From NCBI GenBank assembly GCA_015067025.1, contig SVNC01000009.1, positions 1-64,000 of the forward strand: a stretch of DNA of 64,000 nucleotides, written 5' to 3'. Source of the DNA: Oscillospiraceae bacterium. Its GTDB lineage: Bacteria > Bacillota > Clostridia > Oscillospirales > Ruminococcaceae. Positions 1 through 7,176 of the stretch are shown here, piece by piece. The translations under genes were made by a program, and so were the position numbers. Below the pieces are notes generated by a model that worked only from the letters and a program-made list of their open reading frames with translations, was not told where the DNA came from and searched no databases. Each line of letters begins with the position of its first letter. The first letter of the stretch is position 1.

Positions 1-8
1 CCTTAAAA

Positions 9-124
9 GTCGGTGTTGATTGTGATGAGGTCCCACCTGTTCCCATTCCGAACACAGTAGTTAAGCTCATTTACGTCGAAAATACTTGGCGGGCAACTGC
101 CTGGGAAGATAGAAAGATGCCGAC
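9..124 (+). rRNA. rrf: 5S ribosomal RNA
   Basis: The sequence carries the conserved 5S core (CCCATTCCGAACACAG and TAAGCTC) and the two ends pair through complementary GTCGGTG and its partner near 115-124. Length of about 116 nt is normal for a Firmicute 5S rRNA. It is followed within seven bases by a tRNA gene, so this is the 3' end of an rRNA operon whose 16S and 23S genes lie upstream of the window. Confidence 0.95.
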
Positions 125-130
125 ATACAT

Positions 131-206
131 GCACCTTTAGCTCAGTTGGTAGAGCAACTGACTCTTAATCAGTGGGTCCTGGGTTCGAGTCCCTGAAGGT
201 GTACCA
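131..206 (+). tRNA. tRNA-Lys (CTT anticodon)
   Basis: Cloverleaf with a perfect seven-pair acceptor stem (GCACCTT with AAGGTGT), anticodon loop CTCTTAA giving anticodon CTT, T-loop GGTTCGAGTCC and an encoded CCA end. It sits directly behind the 5S gene and is probably cotranscribed with it. Confidence 0.95.
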
Positions 207-254
207 ATATTGACAGAAAAGAATAGGCTCGACCTATTCTTTTCTGCTCTATAT

Positions 255-329
255 GGCCTGTTGGTCAAGCGGTTAAGACTCCGGCCTCTCACGCCGGCGA
301 CGGGGGTTCGATTCCCCCACAGGTCACCA
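255..329 (+). tRNA. tRNA-Glu (CTC anticodon)
   Basis: Acceptor stem GGCCTGT pairs with ACAGGTC (one G-T pair). The anticodon stem CCGGC/GCCGG closes loop CTCTCAC, giving anticodon CTC. The T-arm GGGGGTTCGATTCCCCC is intact and CCA is encoded. Between this and the preceding tRNA an imperfect AAAAGAATAGG/CCTATTCTTTT hairpin could act as a processing signal. Confidence 0.94.
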
Positions 330-331
330 AT

Positions 332-408
332 GCACCATTAGCTCAGTTGGTTAGAGCAACCGGCTCATAACCGGTCGGTCCGGGGTTCGAGTCCCTGATG
401 GTGCACCA
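332..408 (+). tRNA. tRNA-Met (CAT anticodon)
   Basis: Acceptor stem GCACCAT/ATGGTGC and anticodon loop CTCATAA give anticodon CAT, and CCA is encoded. The A3-T pair and full acceptor pairing fit an elongator Met tRNA. A lysidine-modified Ile tRNA also reads CAT in DNA and cannot be fully excluded by eye. Confidence 0.9.
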
Positions 409-425
409 TTAAATGGTGCAATCGC

Positions 426-453
426 TTGACTTACTTCAGGCATATAATATAAT
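426..453 (+). promoter_or_regulatory. promoter for tRNA-Trp
   Basis: TTGACT at 426-431 and TATAAT at 448-453 with a 16-bp spacer. The -10 box ends only six bases before the first nucleotide of the tRNA, so transcription would begin at or within a few bases of the mature 5' end. Confidence 0.6.
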
Positions 454-459
454 ACACAC

Positions 460-533
460 AGGGGTGTGGTTCAATGGCAGAATAGGGGTCTCCAAAACCT
501 TTGACGTGGGTTCGATTCCTACCACCCCTGCCA
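460..533 (+). tRNA. tRNA-Trp (CCA anticodon)
   Basis: Acceptor stem AGGGGTG/CACCCCT, anticodon loop CTCCAAA giving anticodon CCA, discriminator G and encoded CCA. The gene appears to have its own promoter immediately upstream and an intrinsic terminator immediately downstream, so it may be a one-gene unit rather than part of the rRNA operon. Confidence 0.95.
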
Positions 534-536
534 AGA

Positions 537-569
537 AAAAAGCCTAACGCAAATGCGTTAGGCTTTTTT
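537..569 (+). terminator. intrinsic terminator after tRNA-Trp
   Basis: Eleven-pair stem (541-551 with 554-564, AGCCTAACGCA) with a two-base loop region, flanked by A5 on the left and T6 on the right. It ends the tRNA transcription unit and could work on both strands. Confidence 0.9.
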
Positions 570-573
570 CAAT

Positions 574-925
574 GATGTTTGCCTGCGGCAAATGATGTCG
601 TTTCACTAATGATGACGCTGACGCTGATGATGTCGCTTCGCTAAAGTTTTGAGGCAAACATCGCATCATTGCGACCAAAGGGAGCAACATCATTATGCGA
701 AGCATAACATCACTTGGGCGAAGCCCAGACATCACTATACTGTTACAAACGATTTACTTAAATCCGTCCTATCGGACGGGATAAAATGTGCTAAGCACGT
801 GAAATCTCTTCGTGATGAGATCCGACTTCGTCGGGATAATGGACGGATTTAATTTCATCTGAAGCCGAAGGCTGAAGATTTCATCCGAGCTTGCTCGGAT
901 TTCATCGTGTATAACACGATTTCAT
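574..925. repeat. array of variable mini-hairpins with constant short spacers
   Basis: This gene-free stretch is built of small perfect hairpins separated by a nearly constant 6-7 nt spacer. In the right part the spacer is ATTTCAT (878-884, 899-905, 919-925) and the hairpins differ (CCGAGC/GCTCGG 885-898, CGTGT/ACACG 906-918). In the middle the spacer is ACATCAY (687-693, 707-713, 729-735) around TATGC/GCATA and TTGGGC/GCCCAG. In the left part the spacer is the complement, ATGATG. Larger nested pairings also occur: 574-584 with 652-662 and 760-769 with 841-850. No protein-coding signal was seen. Confidence 0.75.
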
Positions 926-1022
926 TAAATAAATGTAATTATAATGAAATGAATAACTGAAGCATTCGCCCTTGCATACGGCGGATTTTTTGTATCAAAG
1001 CCTGCTAAAATATCTTTCTTCA

Positions 1023-1051
1023 TTGACACCAAAAAACAAATATGTTATATT
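1023..1051 (+). promoter_or_regulatory. promoter for the 1132-2162 gene pair
   Basis: TTGACA at 1023-1028 and TATATT at 1046-1051 with a 17-bp spacer, about 80 bp before the first start codon. Confidence 0.65.
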
Positions 1052-1131
1052 AAAAACAGATAAGCAAATTACACATGAAAAGGTACTCCTTAATTTTTTC
1101 TGATGTTCTATAACCGCAAAGGAGAATAGAA

Positions 1132-1641
1132 ATGAAAAAATATAAATCACGAAACGCAAATGGTTTTGGAATAGCAGCTATTGGTTGTACTGTAATACTG
1201 ATAGCAGGTATATTTATGCTCGTTTTTGGATATCCCGATTCAACGGCCTCTTTTGCTCTTGTTTTTATCGGTAGTTTAATGGGGATTATGTTTTTTGCTA
1301 TTTTCCTCTCTGAAAAAAGCAGGGTTCTTATAATAGATACGGATAAGGTTATTTTCCCGAGAGGTGTACGTAAGAATGATAAAATTATCTCTAAAAAAAC
1401 TGTTGTCAAATTTGATGAAATGAATTCTTTTGAGTGTGAATTTTATAAAGGTGACGGATTTATTGCAGGAGATACCAATTTTTATACATTAAAACTGAAA
1501 GGTTCTGCTAAAATAGTAATGACGCTTTACTGTTACGGAAAAGATGCAGAAGATGAAATATACGAAACTATCCGCCGGCGAATTTCTGAAAGTAAAAGTG
1601 AACGAAGAAGAAACAAAAAGAGAAAATCTCAGCTAAAATAA
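1132..1641 (+). CDS. small two-helix membrane protein of unknown function
   Basis: A 169-residue protein not recognised as a named family. Residues about 10-34 and 40-62 form two hydrophobic segments in a hairpin. The remaining C-terminal 100 residues look like a small beta-rich cytoplasmic domain and end in a strongly basic tail (repeated R/K). The layout, two N-terminal helices followed by a beta-rich domain, is like bacterial PH-domain (YdbS-type) membrane proteins, but the similarity is only architectural. The ATG at 1132 follows AAAGGAG. The downstream gene encodes a protein with the same layout, and the two are probably one operon. Confidence 0.7.
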   Translation: MKKYKSRNANGFGIAAIGCTVILIAGIFMLVFGYPDSTASFALVFIGSLMGIMFFAIFLSEKSRVLIIDTDKVIFPRGVRKNDKIISKKTVVKFDEMNSFECEFYKGDGFIAGDTNFYTLKLKGSAKIVMTLYCYGKDAEDEIYETIRRRISESKSERRRNKKRKSQLK

Positions 1642-1685
1642 TTTCATTCTCTGAAAAAACAAATAACTCTAAGGAGGTGCTGTTT

Positions 1686-2162
1686 ATGAAGATCTATATA
1701 AAACATGAAGATACTATTGTAGAATTTATCTCGTTTATTTTATTTTTTGTCTTTTGGATAGCAGCTTCTGTAGCACCATTTGTAGTAATAAAAGTGATAA
1801 TGTTTTTGCTGTCGATGGCCGTTTTCGTTTTTATGATAAAATACCCTTTCTTTATTACCGTTACTGTTGATGATAAAACCTTACAATATAAAAAGTTCTT
1901 CTCAAATGTATCAATACCATTGGACAGTATCTACTACATTCATTGTGAGCCATATGCTTATAAAAGAAATTTCCGGTACCGCTTTAATGAGAACCGCATC
2001 AGGCTAACGATAATTACAGATGACGGAATCACACGTCAACTAAATGACGTTCTGGACGCTCAGGCTCTTGCGAATGATCGCTTAAATAACACCCATACAG
2101 ATATTTCGCTTATAAAGCTGTGTGAATTTATTAAAGAGCAGATAAATTATAGCGTTGAGTAA
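1686..2162 (+). CDS. small two-helix membrane protein, PH-like layout
   Basis: A 158-residue protein starting at the ATG at 1686, which lies eight bases after a perfect AAGGAGG. An in-frame GTG at 1677 overlaps that ribosome binding site and is rejected. Two hydrophobic segments at about residues 13-37 and 38-55 are followed by a soluble domain with the alternating pattern of a small beta sheet and a final helix ending in KEQINYSVE. It resembles its upstream neighbour in architecture rather than in sequence. Function unknown; a membrane-anchored PH-like domain is an inference. Confidence 0.7.
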   Translation: MKIYIKHEDTIVEFISFILFFVFWIAASVAPFVVIKVIMFLLSMAVFVFMIKYPFFITVTVDDKTLQYKKFFSNVSIPLDSIYYIHCEPYAYKRNFRYRFNENRIRLTIITDDGITRQLNDVLDAQALANDRLNNTHTDISLIKLCEFIKEQINYSVE

Positions 2163-2177
2163 TTTTAACATACATAT

Positions 2178-2216
2178 AAAACCCCCGCTTAACTTATTAG
2201 CTAAACGGGGGTTTTT
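2178..2216 (+). terminator. intrinsic terminator after the small membrane genes
   Basis: AACCCCCG at 2180-2187 pairs with CGGGGGTT at 2206-2213 and is followed by a T run. The remaining bases up to 2510 contain an inverted repeat near 2420-2480 (GATATAATGATATT and its complement) but no gene that I can support. Confidence 0.85.
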
Positions 2217-2510
2217 AACGATTCTGTTTCATGGGGGTCACAAAATCGGATTTCTGTCGGCAAACAACACGAAATTGTGTTCCGTGCTGCCTGCTATGGA
2301 AGTAATATGATTGAAAGGATATTATCAGGTTTTTTTGATGTTGTCAGTTTGTTATGTAAATTAAGAGGAAAGCTGTTAAACTGGGGGATCTTTCAGATTG
2401 TAACGATGTAAGCTGAGATGATATAATGATATTTTTTGAGTTGTTTTTTGACTAACTTCCTTCTGACAATATCATTATATTATCTTTTTCGCTTTTTCGC
2501 AACAATTCTC

Positions 2511-2623
2511 TGACAAGTTGGCAAAATCAAGGATAAAATGCCACAGCGATTTCAAAAAAAGTACAAAAAAGCGACAAGATGCCTTTTGCGGCATCTTGTC
2601 GTATTATCGCTGATAAGATGTAC
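2511..2623. promoter_or_regulatory. phased TGACAAGATGCC-type repeats and terminator at the 3' end of the LytTR gene
   Basis: Copies of a motif close to TGACAAGATGSC begin at 2511, 2531, 2572 and 2611, spaced about 20 or 40 bp apart. The copy at 2572-2583 and its inverted copy at 2590-2600 form the stem of a hairpin. On the minus strand that hairpin is followed by GCTTTTTT, so it is also the terminator of the regulator gene. The same motif occurs four times upstream of that gene. Confidence 0.6.
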
Positions 2624-2630
2624 TTTTTCA

Positions 2631-4361
2631 TCAAAGACTGAGTGAATTTCTGAAATCGGTTATGTATTTTCTTGAAACACGGACAGTTCCTTTATTGATA
2701 AGGGTGGCGACGATCGTTCTGTCGCTATCAGGTTTAAAGGAAACTATTTTATCCATATTCACAACTATAGACTTTGATATTCTCATAAAACCTTTATCTG
2801 AAAGCATTTCTTCGATATCTGCAAGAGTTTGCTTTACTTCATAGCTACCGCTTTTCAGCGTTACAAAGACCTTCTTCTGCAAAGCTTCAAAATACAGAAT
2901 ATTTTCTGTAACTACCTTGCACATAATTCCGTCCTTTATTGCAAAGATTGCATTTGACTTTTCAGCCTTTGTGAGTTGATTTGTCATCATAAATTCCGGG
3001 GTGGAAGAGTCGATTGCCGGTTCTTCCTGGCACGTCTGAATTTCTCCTCGTGTTGAGATAATGTCAATTGCAGTTGCGATTTTTGAAGCAAATCTTCTGA
3101 AATAATCTCCGTGATTTCTTACCACGTCATAACCTGCTGTTATAAAGCCGTACAATTTTCTGTTAAAAATGATAGGCAGTACAACAAGATGACTTATTGT
3201 ATAGTTTTTCAGATTATCCACAGGAAGTAACTTAGAACTATCAAAAACGGTAATATTTTTACCCTCTATATAGTTGCTATGGAATATACACTTTGCCTGT
3301 TCTTTGCTTTCATCAGTGAAAAGAGAGATGCTTATCATAGTTGCATCCATTACGATATATGTGTAATCAGCAATGAGCAGTGACAATTCTTCAATGCTTT
3401 TTGCGTGGAAAAACGCTTCTTCAACGTAGCTGTTGCGGAAATACATATCTGCATTTGTGGTTCTTTCAAACAAATCAAGCTTTGCACGAATATCAACAGT
3501 TTTTTGTATGCCGCAACCACAGCTGAGACCCATTGAAATAGAGCTTGCTTTCTTCCTGTATTCGTGAGAAACATCCTCGCCGGTTAATTGCTTATGGATA
3601 GATGCTACTGATAATTTTCCGGCGTATTGAGCGTCAGGCAGAATAGTGGTTATAGGCATAACGTTATTAAATGCACAGGGATGACCGCTGCAGCCTGTTA
3701 CAAGGACGTCCTCAGGTACTCTTATATTATATTTGTAAAGATTTTGGATAAGTGCCAAAGCGATAGCGTCAGTATAGCACATGACCGCTTCAGGTCTTTC
3801 GATATTGCCAAAGGCTATATCCTGAGCCAGCTTTTCTGCACAGTTTACCCAGTAGCCACCATAAAGAAGCTTGCCTGCAGTATCTATATCATGTCTTGCC
3901 ATAGACTTTTTAAATCCGTTTTCTACAGATACGTTGACACCTCTCATACCGCCAAGAAGATATATTTTTTCGCATCCGTGTACTTCGATAATATGGTCGG
4001 TCAGCTTTTCAAAATCGGACTCCTTGTTAATGGAATATGTATCTGTAAAAACAGAAGATTCTCCGATAACAGCAACGGGCAGATCGCACTCGTTTTTTAT
4101 CATACTTTCAAGCGTCCTTATGAGACTTTTGTGTGCCGAAAAGCTTCTTGCTACAAGTATAACGCCACAGTACTGCGAAAAATCAATAAGATCAAAGATC
4201 TGTTCTTCGCCGTTGGTAGACTTATCGTTAAGCTGAAGCATTGTAAAAAGAGTAGTGATATAACCAAGACTGCTTGCGGCACTCTGAACGCCGAGTATAT
4301 ATTCATTTTCGTGAAGCTCATTGGTATGGTTAGCAATTATACAGATGTTTTTTTCAATCAT
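2631..4361 (-). CDS. transcriptional regulator: LacI-type sensor, GAF-like domain and LytTR DNA-binding domain
   Basis: A 576-residue soluble protein. Residues 1 to about 275 have the alternating alpha/beta pattern and the PEDVLVTGCSG segment of LacI/periplasmic-binding-like sensor domains, without a signal peptide, so the ligand would be intracellular. A GLSCGCG cysteine motif follows near 280, then a GAF-like region at about 310-430. The C-terminal 100 residues are a LytTR domain (ENILYFEALQKKVFV, then FMRISKSIVVNMDKI). LytTR domains bind two direct repeats about 21 bp apart, which matches repeats seen on both sides of this gene. The start follows GGAGGGTGCTAA. It is divergent from the response-regulator gene. 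The sensed ligand is unknown. Confidence 0.85.
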   Translation of the reverse strand: MIEKNICIIANHTNELHENEYILGVQSAASSLGYITTLFTMLQLNDKSTNGEEQIFDLIDFSQYCGVILVARSFSAHKSLIRTLESMIKNECDLPVAVIGESSVFTDTYSINKESDFEKLTDHIIEVHGCEKIYLLGGMRGVNVSVENGFKKSMARHDIDTAGKLLYGGYWVNCAEKLAQDIAFGNIERPEAVMCYTDAIALALIQNLYKYNIRVPEDVLVTGCSGHPCAFNNVMPITTILPDAQYAGKLSVASIHKQLTGEDVSHEYRKKASSISMGLSCGCGIQKTVDIRAKLDLFERTTNADMYFRNSYVEEAFFHAKSIEELSLLIADYTYIVMDATMISISLFTDESKEQAKCIFHSNYIEGKNITVFDSSKLLPVDNLKNYTISHLVVLPIIFNRKLYGFITAGYDVVRNHGDYFRRFASKIATAIDIISTRGEIQTCQEEPAIDSSTPEFMMTNQLTKAEKSNAIFAIKDGIMCKVVTENILYFEALQKKVFVTLKSGSYEVKQTLADIEEMLSDKGFMRISKSIVVNMDKIVSFKPDSDRTIVATLINKGTVRVSRKYITDFRNSLSL

Positions 4362-4378
4362 TTAGCACCCTCCTGTTT

Positions 4379-4394
4379 GGCAGGATATCCTGCC
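4379..4394. promoter_or_regulatory. 16-bp perfect palindrome in the LytTR gene leader
   Basis: GGCAGGATATCCTGCC lies between the promoter and the ribosome binding site of the minus-strand regulator. It could be an operator or a leader hairpin close to the start codon. Confidence 0.5.
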
Positions 4395-4411
4395 GTATAG
4401 CACCTAACATA

Positions 4412-4440
4412 ATATTATAGCAAAAACTGTAATTTGTCAA
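4412..4440 (-). promoter_or_regulatory. promoter of the LytTR regulator gene
   Basis: On the minus strand TTGACA (4440-4435) is followed by TAATAT (4417-4412) with a 17-bp spacer, or TATAAT with 15 bp. The four phased repeats lie directly upstream of the -35 box. Confidence 0.65.
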
Positions 4441-4449
4441 GGATTATTA

Positions 4450-4537
4450 TGACGAAAATGGCATCTTATCCTTGTGCAAATTGACAAGATGCCGAATTTG
4501 TTTACCAAGTGGCAATCGAGCTCTTGACAAAATGGCA
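4450..4537. promoter_or_regulatory. four direct repeats upstream of the LytTR gene promoter
   Basis: Copies related to TGACAAGATGGC start at 4450, 4482, 4503 and 4525. The last three are 21 and 22 bp apart, about two helical turns, the spacing known for LytTR sites. They lie upstream of the regulator promoter and upstream of the divergent two-component genes, so they may control either. Confidence 0.6.
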
Positions 4538-4562
4538 GAAAGAGTATAACATATAACTGAGC

Positions 4563-4596
4563 TTTTAAGTTAATTTTAAGCCTTACGGTATAGAAT
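4563..4596 (+). promoter_or_regulatory. promoter with direct-repeat activator box for the OmpR-type regulator
   Basis: TTTTAAG occurs at 4563-4569 and 4574-4580, an 11-bp direct repeat in the -35 position, followed by a TATAGAAT -10 region at 4589-4596. Tandem heptamers at 11 bp are typical of OmpR/PhoB-family binding sites, which suggests autoactivation by the gene downstream. Confidence 0.6.
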
Positions 4597-4619
4597 AAAG
4601 CTGAAGGGAAGTGTAGCGG

Positions 4620-5303
4620 ATGAAGCTTTTATTAGCAGAAGATGAAATAAGTATGGCGGAGGCAGTAACTGATATTCTGACCTATCACAAGTTTATTGTA
4701 GATACGGTATACGACGGTGCCGACGCTCTCGATTATGCAACTAATGATAACTATGATGCAATAATTTTAGATATAATGATGCCGAAGCTAAGCGGACTTC
4801 AGGTGCTTGAAAAGCTTCGTGCTATGGGAAATACCACTCCTATTCTGTTGCTTACTGCAAAGGCAGAGGTTGAAGACAGAATACAGGGACTTGATATGGG
4901 AGCGGATGATTATCTGCCAAAGCCCTTTGATATGGGAGAGCTTTTAGCAAGAATAAGAGCAATGCTGAGAAGAAAAGACAGGTTTACTCCCGATATAATA
5001 ACCTGCGGCAACGTGTCACTGAATTTAAGCAGTTACGAGCTTAAAGGGCCAAAGAGGACTGATATTCTGCCAAAGATAGAGTACAGACTTATGGAACTGC
5101 TTATGCTGAACAAGGGAATATATCTTTCCACCGAGGATATTTTAGTAAAGGTCTGGGGATATGAAAGTGACGCTGAAAGCGGGGCGGTATGGGTGTATAT
5201 CTCATATCTCAGAAAAAGACTTGCGGCTATAGGTGCTGACATAGAAATAAAAGCAAAGAGGAACGTAGGCTACACTATAGAAGAGCCTGCAAAAGACAAT
5301 TAG
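4620..5303 (+). CDS. OmpR/PhoB-family response regulator
   Basis: 227 residues. The receiver domain (about 1-118) has the acidic pair E7-D8, phosphoacceptor D51 in LDIMMPKLSGL, and the conserved lysine in LPKPFD. A winged-helix DNA-binding domain occupies about 125-222 (NKGIYLSTEDILVKVWGY and YISYLRKRLAAIG). The gene is one base away from the histidine-kinase gene that follows, so the two form a two-component operon. The tandem TTTTAAG repeat just upstream is a plausible site for this protein. The signal sensed is unknown. Confidence 0.95.
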   Translation: MKLLLAEDEISMAEAVTDILTYHKFIVDTVYDGADALDYATNDNYDAIILDIMMPKLSGLQVLEKLRAMGNTTPILLLTAKAEVEDRIQGLDMGADDYLPKPFDMGELLARIRAMLRRKDRFTPDIITCGNVSLNLSSYELKGPKRTDILPKIEYRLMELLMLNKGIYLSTEDILVKVWGYESDAESGAVWVYISYLRKRLAAIGADIEIKAKRNVGYTIEEPAKDN

Positions 5304-5304
5304 T

Positions 5305-6531
5305 ATGGTAAAAACGCTACAGAAAAAATTTATAATAACGGCTATGGTTGCCATATCCTTGCTTATTGTGGCACTTGTCGGCGGTATAAATATTTTTAAC
5401 TTTATATCCTATTCCGATGAAACCTCAAGACTGCTTACGATGGTTTCAGGGGAGGGAGAAAATCCCGGCGAAAATTTCGATAAAAACTGGAACAAGGGTG
5501 ACAAAGGCGGATTTTTCGGCAGACCGATGGGCAAGGATGACGCTATGGCGGCAAGATATTTTACAGTCCTTTTTAGCAGTGAAAAAAATATAATTCATAC
5601 AAACGTTTCCAACATATCCTCTGTCAGTGAGGATGAAGCAAATAAAATGGCGGCGGATATATTAAATTACACATCATTTACAGGCGATTACGGCAATTTT
5701 AAATATAAGGTAAAAGACGCACCGAAAAACGGGAAGCTTGTAACCGTACTCGATTGTGGCAGACAGATAAGTAATTTCTTTACTGTACTTTTTATATCCG
5801 TTATTGCGACAATTATTTGCTGGGGAATTATGCTGCTTATAGTCGTACTGCTTTCCAAAAGGGCAATACTCCCCATTGCTAAAAATATCGAAAAGCAAAA
5901 GCAGTTTGTTACCAATGCGGGTCACGAAATAAAAACTCCGCTGGCGATAATCCTTGCTAATACTGACGCATTGGAGCTTCATAACGGCGAAACGAAGTGG
6001 AGTAAGAATATAAGGACTCAGACAAAGCGACTTGGTGGACTTATGCAAAATCTGCTCACCTTATCAAGAATGGACGAAAGCACAGAAGTACCGGTGTGTG
6101 AATTTGATCTTTCAGAGACGTTTGAAAGCACGGCTTCAGCTTTTATAGAGCCTGCGGCTTTAAAGGGTGTTATGACAGAAACTGATATAACAAAGGATAT
6201 TAAATTTACCGGCAATAAGGAAAATATAATTCAGCTTATAACGGTACTTATGGACAATGCTGTAAAGTACACAGAAGAGGGTGGAAAAATAACCGCAGAG
6301 CTTAGAAAGCGAGATAAGAATATAGTTATGAGGGTTAAAAACACTTTCCCGAAAATAGAAAATCCCGAAAAACTATTTGACAGATTTTACAGAGCTGATG
6401 ATGCACGAACCCAGAAAAACGGAGGTTACGGTATCGGTTTATCGGTGGCGCAGGCAATAGTGCAGATCCATAAAGGAACGATCACTGCACAAAGTATTGA
6501 CAACGAACTTTCTATAATAGTAAAACTATAA
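5305..6531 (+). CDS. two-component sensor histidine kinase
   Basis: 408 residues. A transmembrane segment at about 9-34 and a second at about 158-184 flank an extracytoplasmic sensor of roughly 120 residues that begins with a Gly/Asn/Lys-rich stretch. The HisKA motif FVTNAGHEIKTPL places the phosphorylated histidine at H207. The ATPase domain shows the N-box VLMDNAVKYTEEGG, an FDRFYRADDA F-box and the glycine-rich YGIGLSVAQAIV. There is almost no HAMP linker. The ATG is one base past the stop of the response-regulator gene with no strong ribosome binding site, so it is probably translationally coupled. Confidence 0.95.
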   Translation: MVKTLQKKFIITAMVAISLLIVALVGGINIFNFISYSDETSRLLTMVSGEGENPGENFDKNWNKGDKGGFFGRPMGKDDAMAARYFTVLFSSEKNIIHTNVSNISSVSEDEANKMAADILNYTSFTGDYGNFKYKVKDAPKNGKLVTVLDCGRQISNFFTVLFISVIATIICWGIMLLIVVLLSKRAILPIAKNIEKQKQFVTNAGHEIKTPLAIILANTDALELHNGETKWSKNIRTQTKRLGGLMQNLLTLSRMDESTEVPVCEFDLSETFESTASAFIEPAALKGVMTETDITKDIKFTGNKENIIQLITVLMDNAVKYTEEGGKITAELRKRDKNIVMRVKNTFPKIENPEKLFDRFYRADDARTQKNGGYGIGLSVAQAIVQIHKGTITAQSIDNELSIIVKL

Positions 6532-6533
6532 AC

Positions 6534-6898
6534 AAGCTCCGACAGTAATCTGTCGGAGCTGTAGCGTGTAGACAAAGTCTTGTCTACACGCTGTCAGACG
6601 ATGAAAAACGCACGCAGACGAGGAAACAGCCATCGTCGGCGTACGAACGGCAAGGATGCCGTAAAGTGAACACACAAAGTGCGTCAGGACGACGCACAGC
6701 AAAGTGTTCACATAAGGTACGGTAAGCGTCAGTTGACGAAGTAAGCAAAAATGCTTTAGGGGAGCCGAAAACGGCTCCTCTAAACTTTTATAATGAAATT
6801 TTCGTTTAAAAGATAAAGCTAATACAAAACGCTTGCATTTTTTGCGGTGCGCGGGTTTGTCTTCAGTCTGAAGCTCCGGCAGTAATCTGTCGGAGCTG
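6534..6898 (+). repeat. structured dispersed intergenic element, copy 1
   Basis: This segment matches 31278-31633 over most of its length. It is bounded by two near-identical 28-bp hairpin repeats (6534-6561 and 6871-6898, one difference). Inside are a variable hairpin (6563-6592), a conserved core (about 6597-6754), a second variable hairpin (6755-6784) closed by GCAAAAATGC (6745-6754) with GCATTTTTTGC (6835-6845), and a conserved GGTGCGCGGGTTTGTC. Helices GACGATG/CATCGTC (6597-6603, 6631-6637), GTGAACAC/GTGTTCAC (6666-6673, 6704-6711) and GTGCGTC/GACGCAC (6679-6685, 6691-6697) show paired substitutions relative to copy 2. No convincing coding frame was found. It could be a structured RNA, a small non-autonomous mobile element, or both. 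Confidence 0.75.
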
Positions 6899-7017
6899 AA
6901 ATTTAATAGAACGGTAAATTGTTGTTTGCGGGTTGCACCCGCGGGCATCTCCTGCCTTTAAAAATCATTGATGATGGCAACGCATTGTGAACGGCAGAAA
7001 TCATATGTTAAATGCAC

Positions 7018-7123
7018 GATAAATTGTTGGTTATCGCTCCGCTGTGGTTATTGTAGCCCCAAACAGTCCAAGGGACTGCGACGGTCTTTAGACCAATGAC
7101 CCGCCGCCAAACATCAATTTATC
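7018..7123. repeat. intergenic nested inverted repeat with mini-hairpins
   Basis: The ends (GATAAATTG near 7018 and CAATTTATC at 7115-7123) are complementary. Between them lie small hairpins CAGTCC/GGACTG (7064-7078) and GGTCTTTAGACC (7083-7094). Nearly the same hairpins recur at 31278-31297 and 48695-48708. Bases 6899-7017 hold another small hairpin, GCGGGTTGCACCCGC near 6928, and no gene. Confidence 0.55.
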
Positions 7124-7138
7124 TATAAAAAACAAATT

Positions 7139-7172
7139 ACGGGAGGGTCACCCCTCCCGTTTTTATTTTTTT
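7139..7172. terminator. bidirectional intrinsic terminator
   Basis: ACGGGAGGG at 7139-7147 pairs with CCCTCCCGT at 7152-7160. A T run follows on the plus strand and an A-rich run precedes it, so it can also terminate the minus-strand APH-like gene. Confidence 0.8.
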
Positions 7173-7176
7173 GCCA

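Noticed and set aside
574-925. CRISPR array
   Set aside because: The constant part is only about 7 nt, the variable parts are themselves perfect hairpins, and no cas genes are present; a CRISPR has longer identical repeats and non-palindromic spacers.
3627-4400. Long plus-strand open frame opposite the LytTR regulator
   Set aside because: It is antisense to a clear protein, has no ribosome binding site and gives a cysteine- and tyrosine-rich low-quality sequence.
6534-6898. Insertion sequence with transposase
   Set aside because: No transposase frame of useful length exists inside or next to either copy; if mobile, the element must be non-autonomous.
6526-6948. Minus-strand protein-like frame conserved between the two structured elements (shared peptide patterns LTVPY and CSLYGILAV)
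   Set aside because: The similar peptides follow from the conserved element. Substitutions are paired within helices, the two frames start and end differently, and neither has a ribosome binding site.
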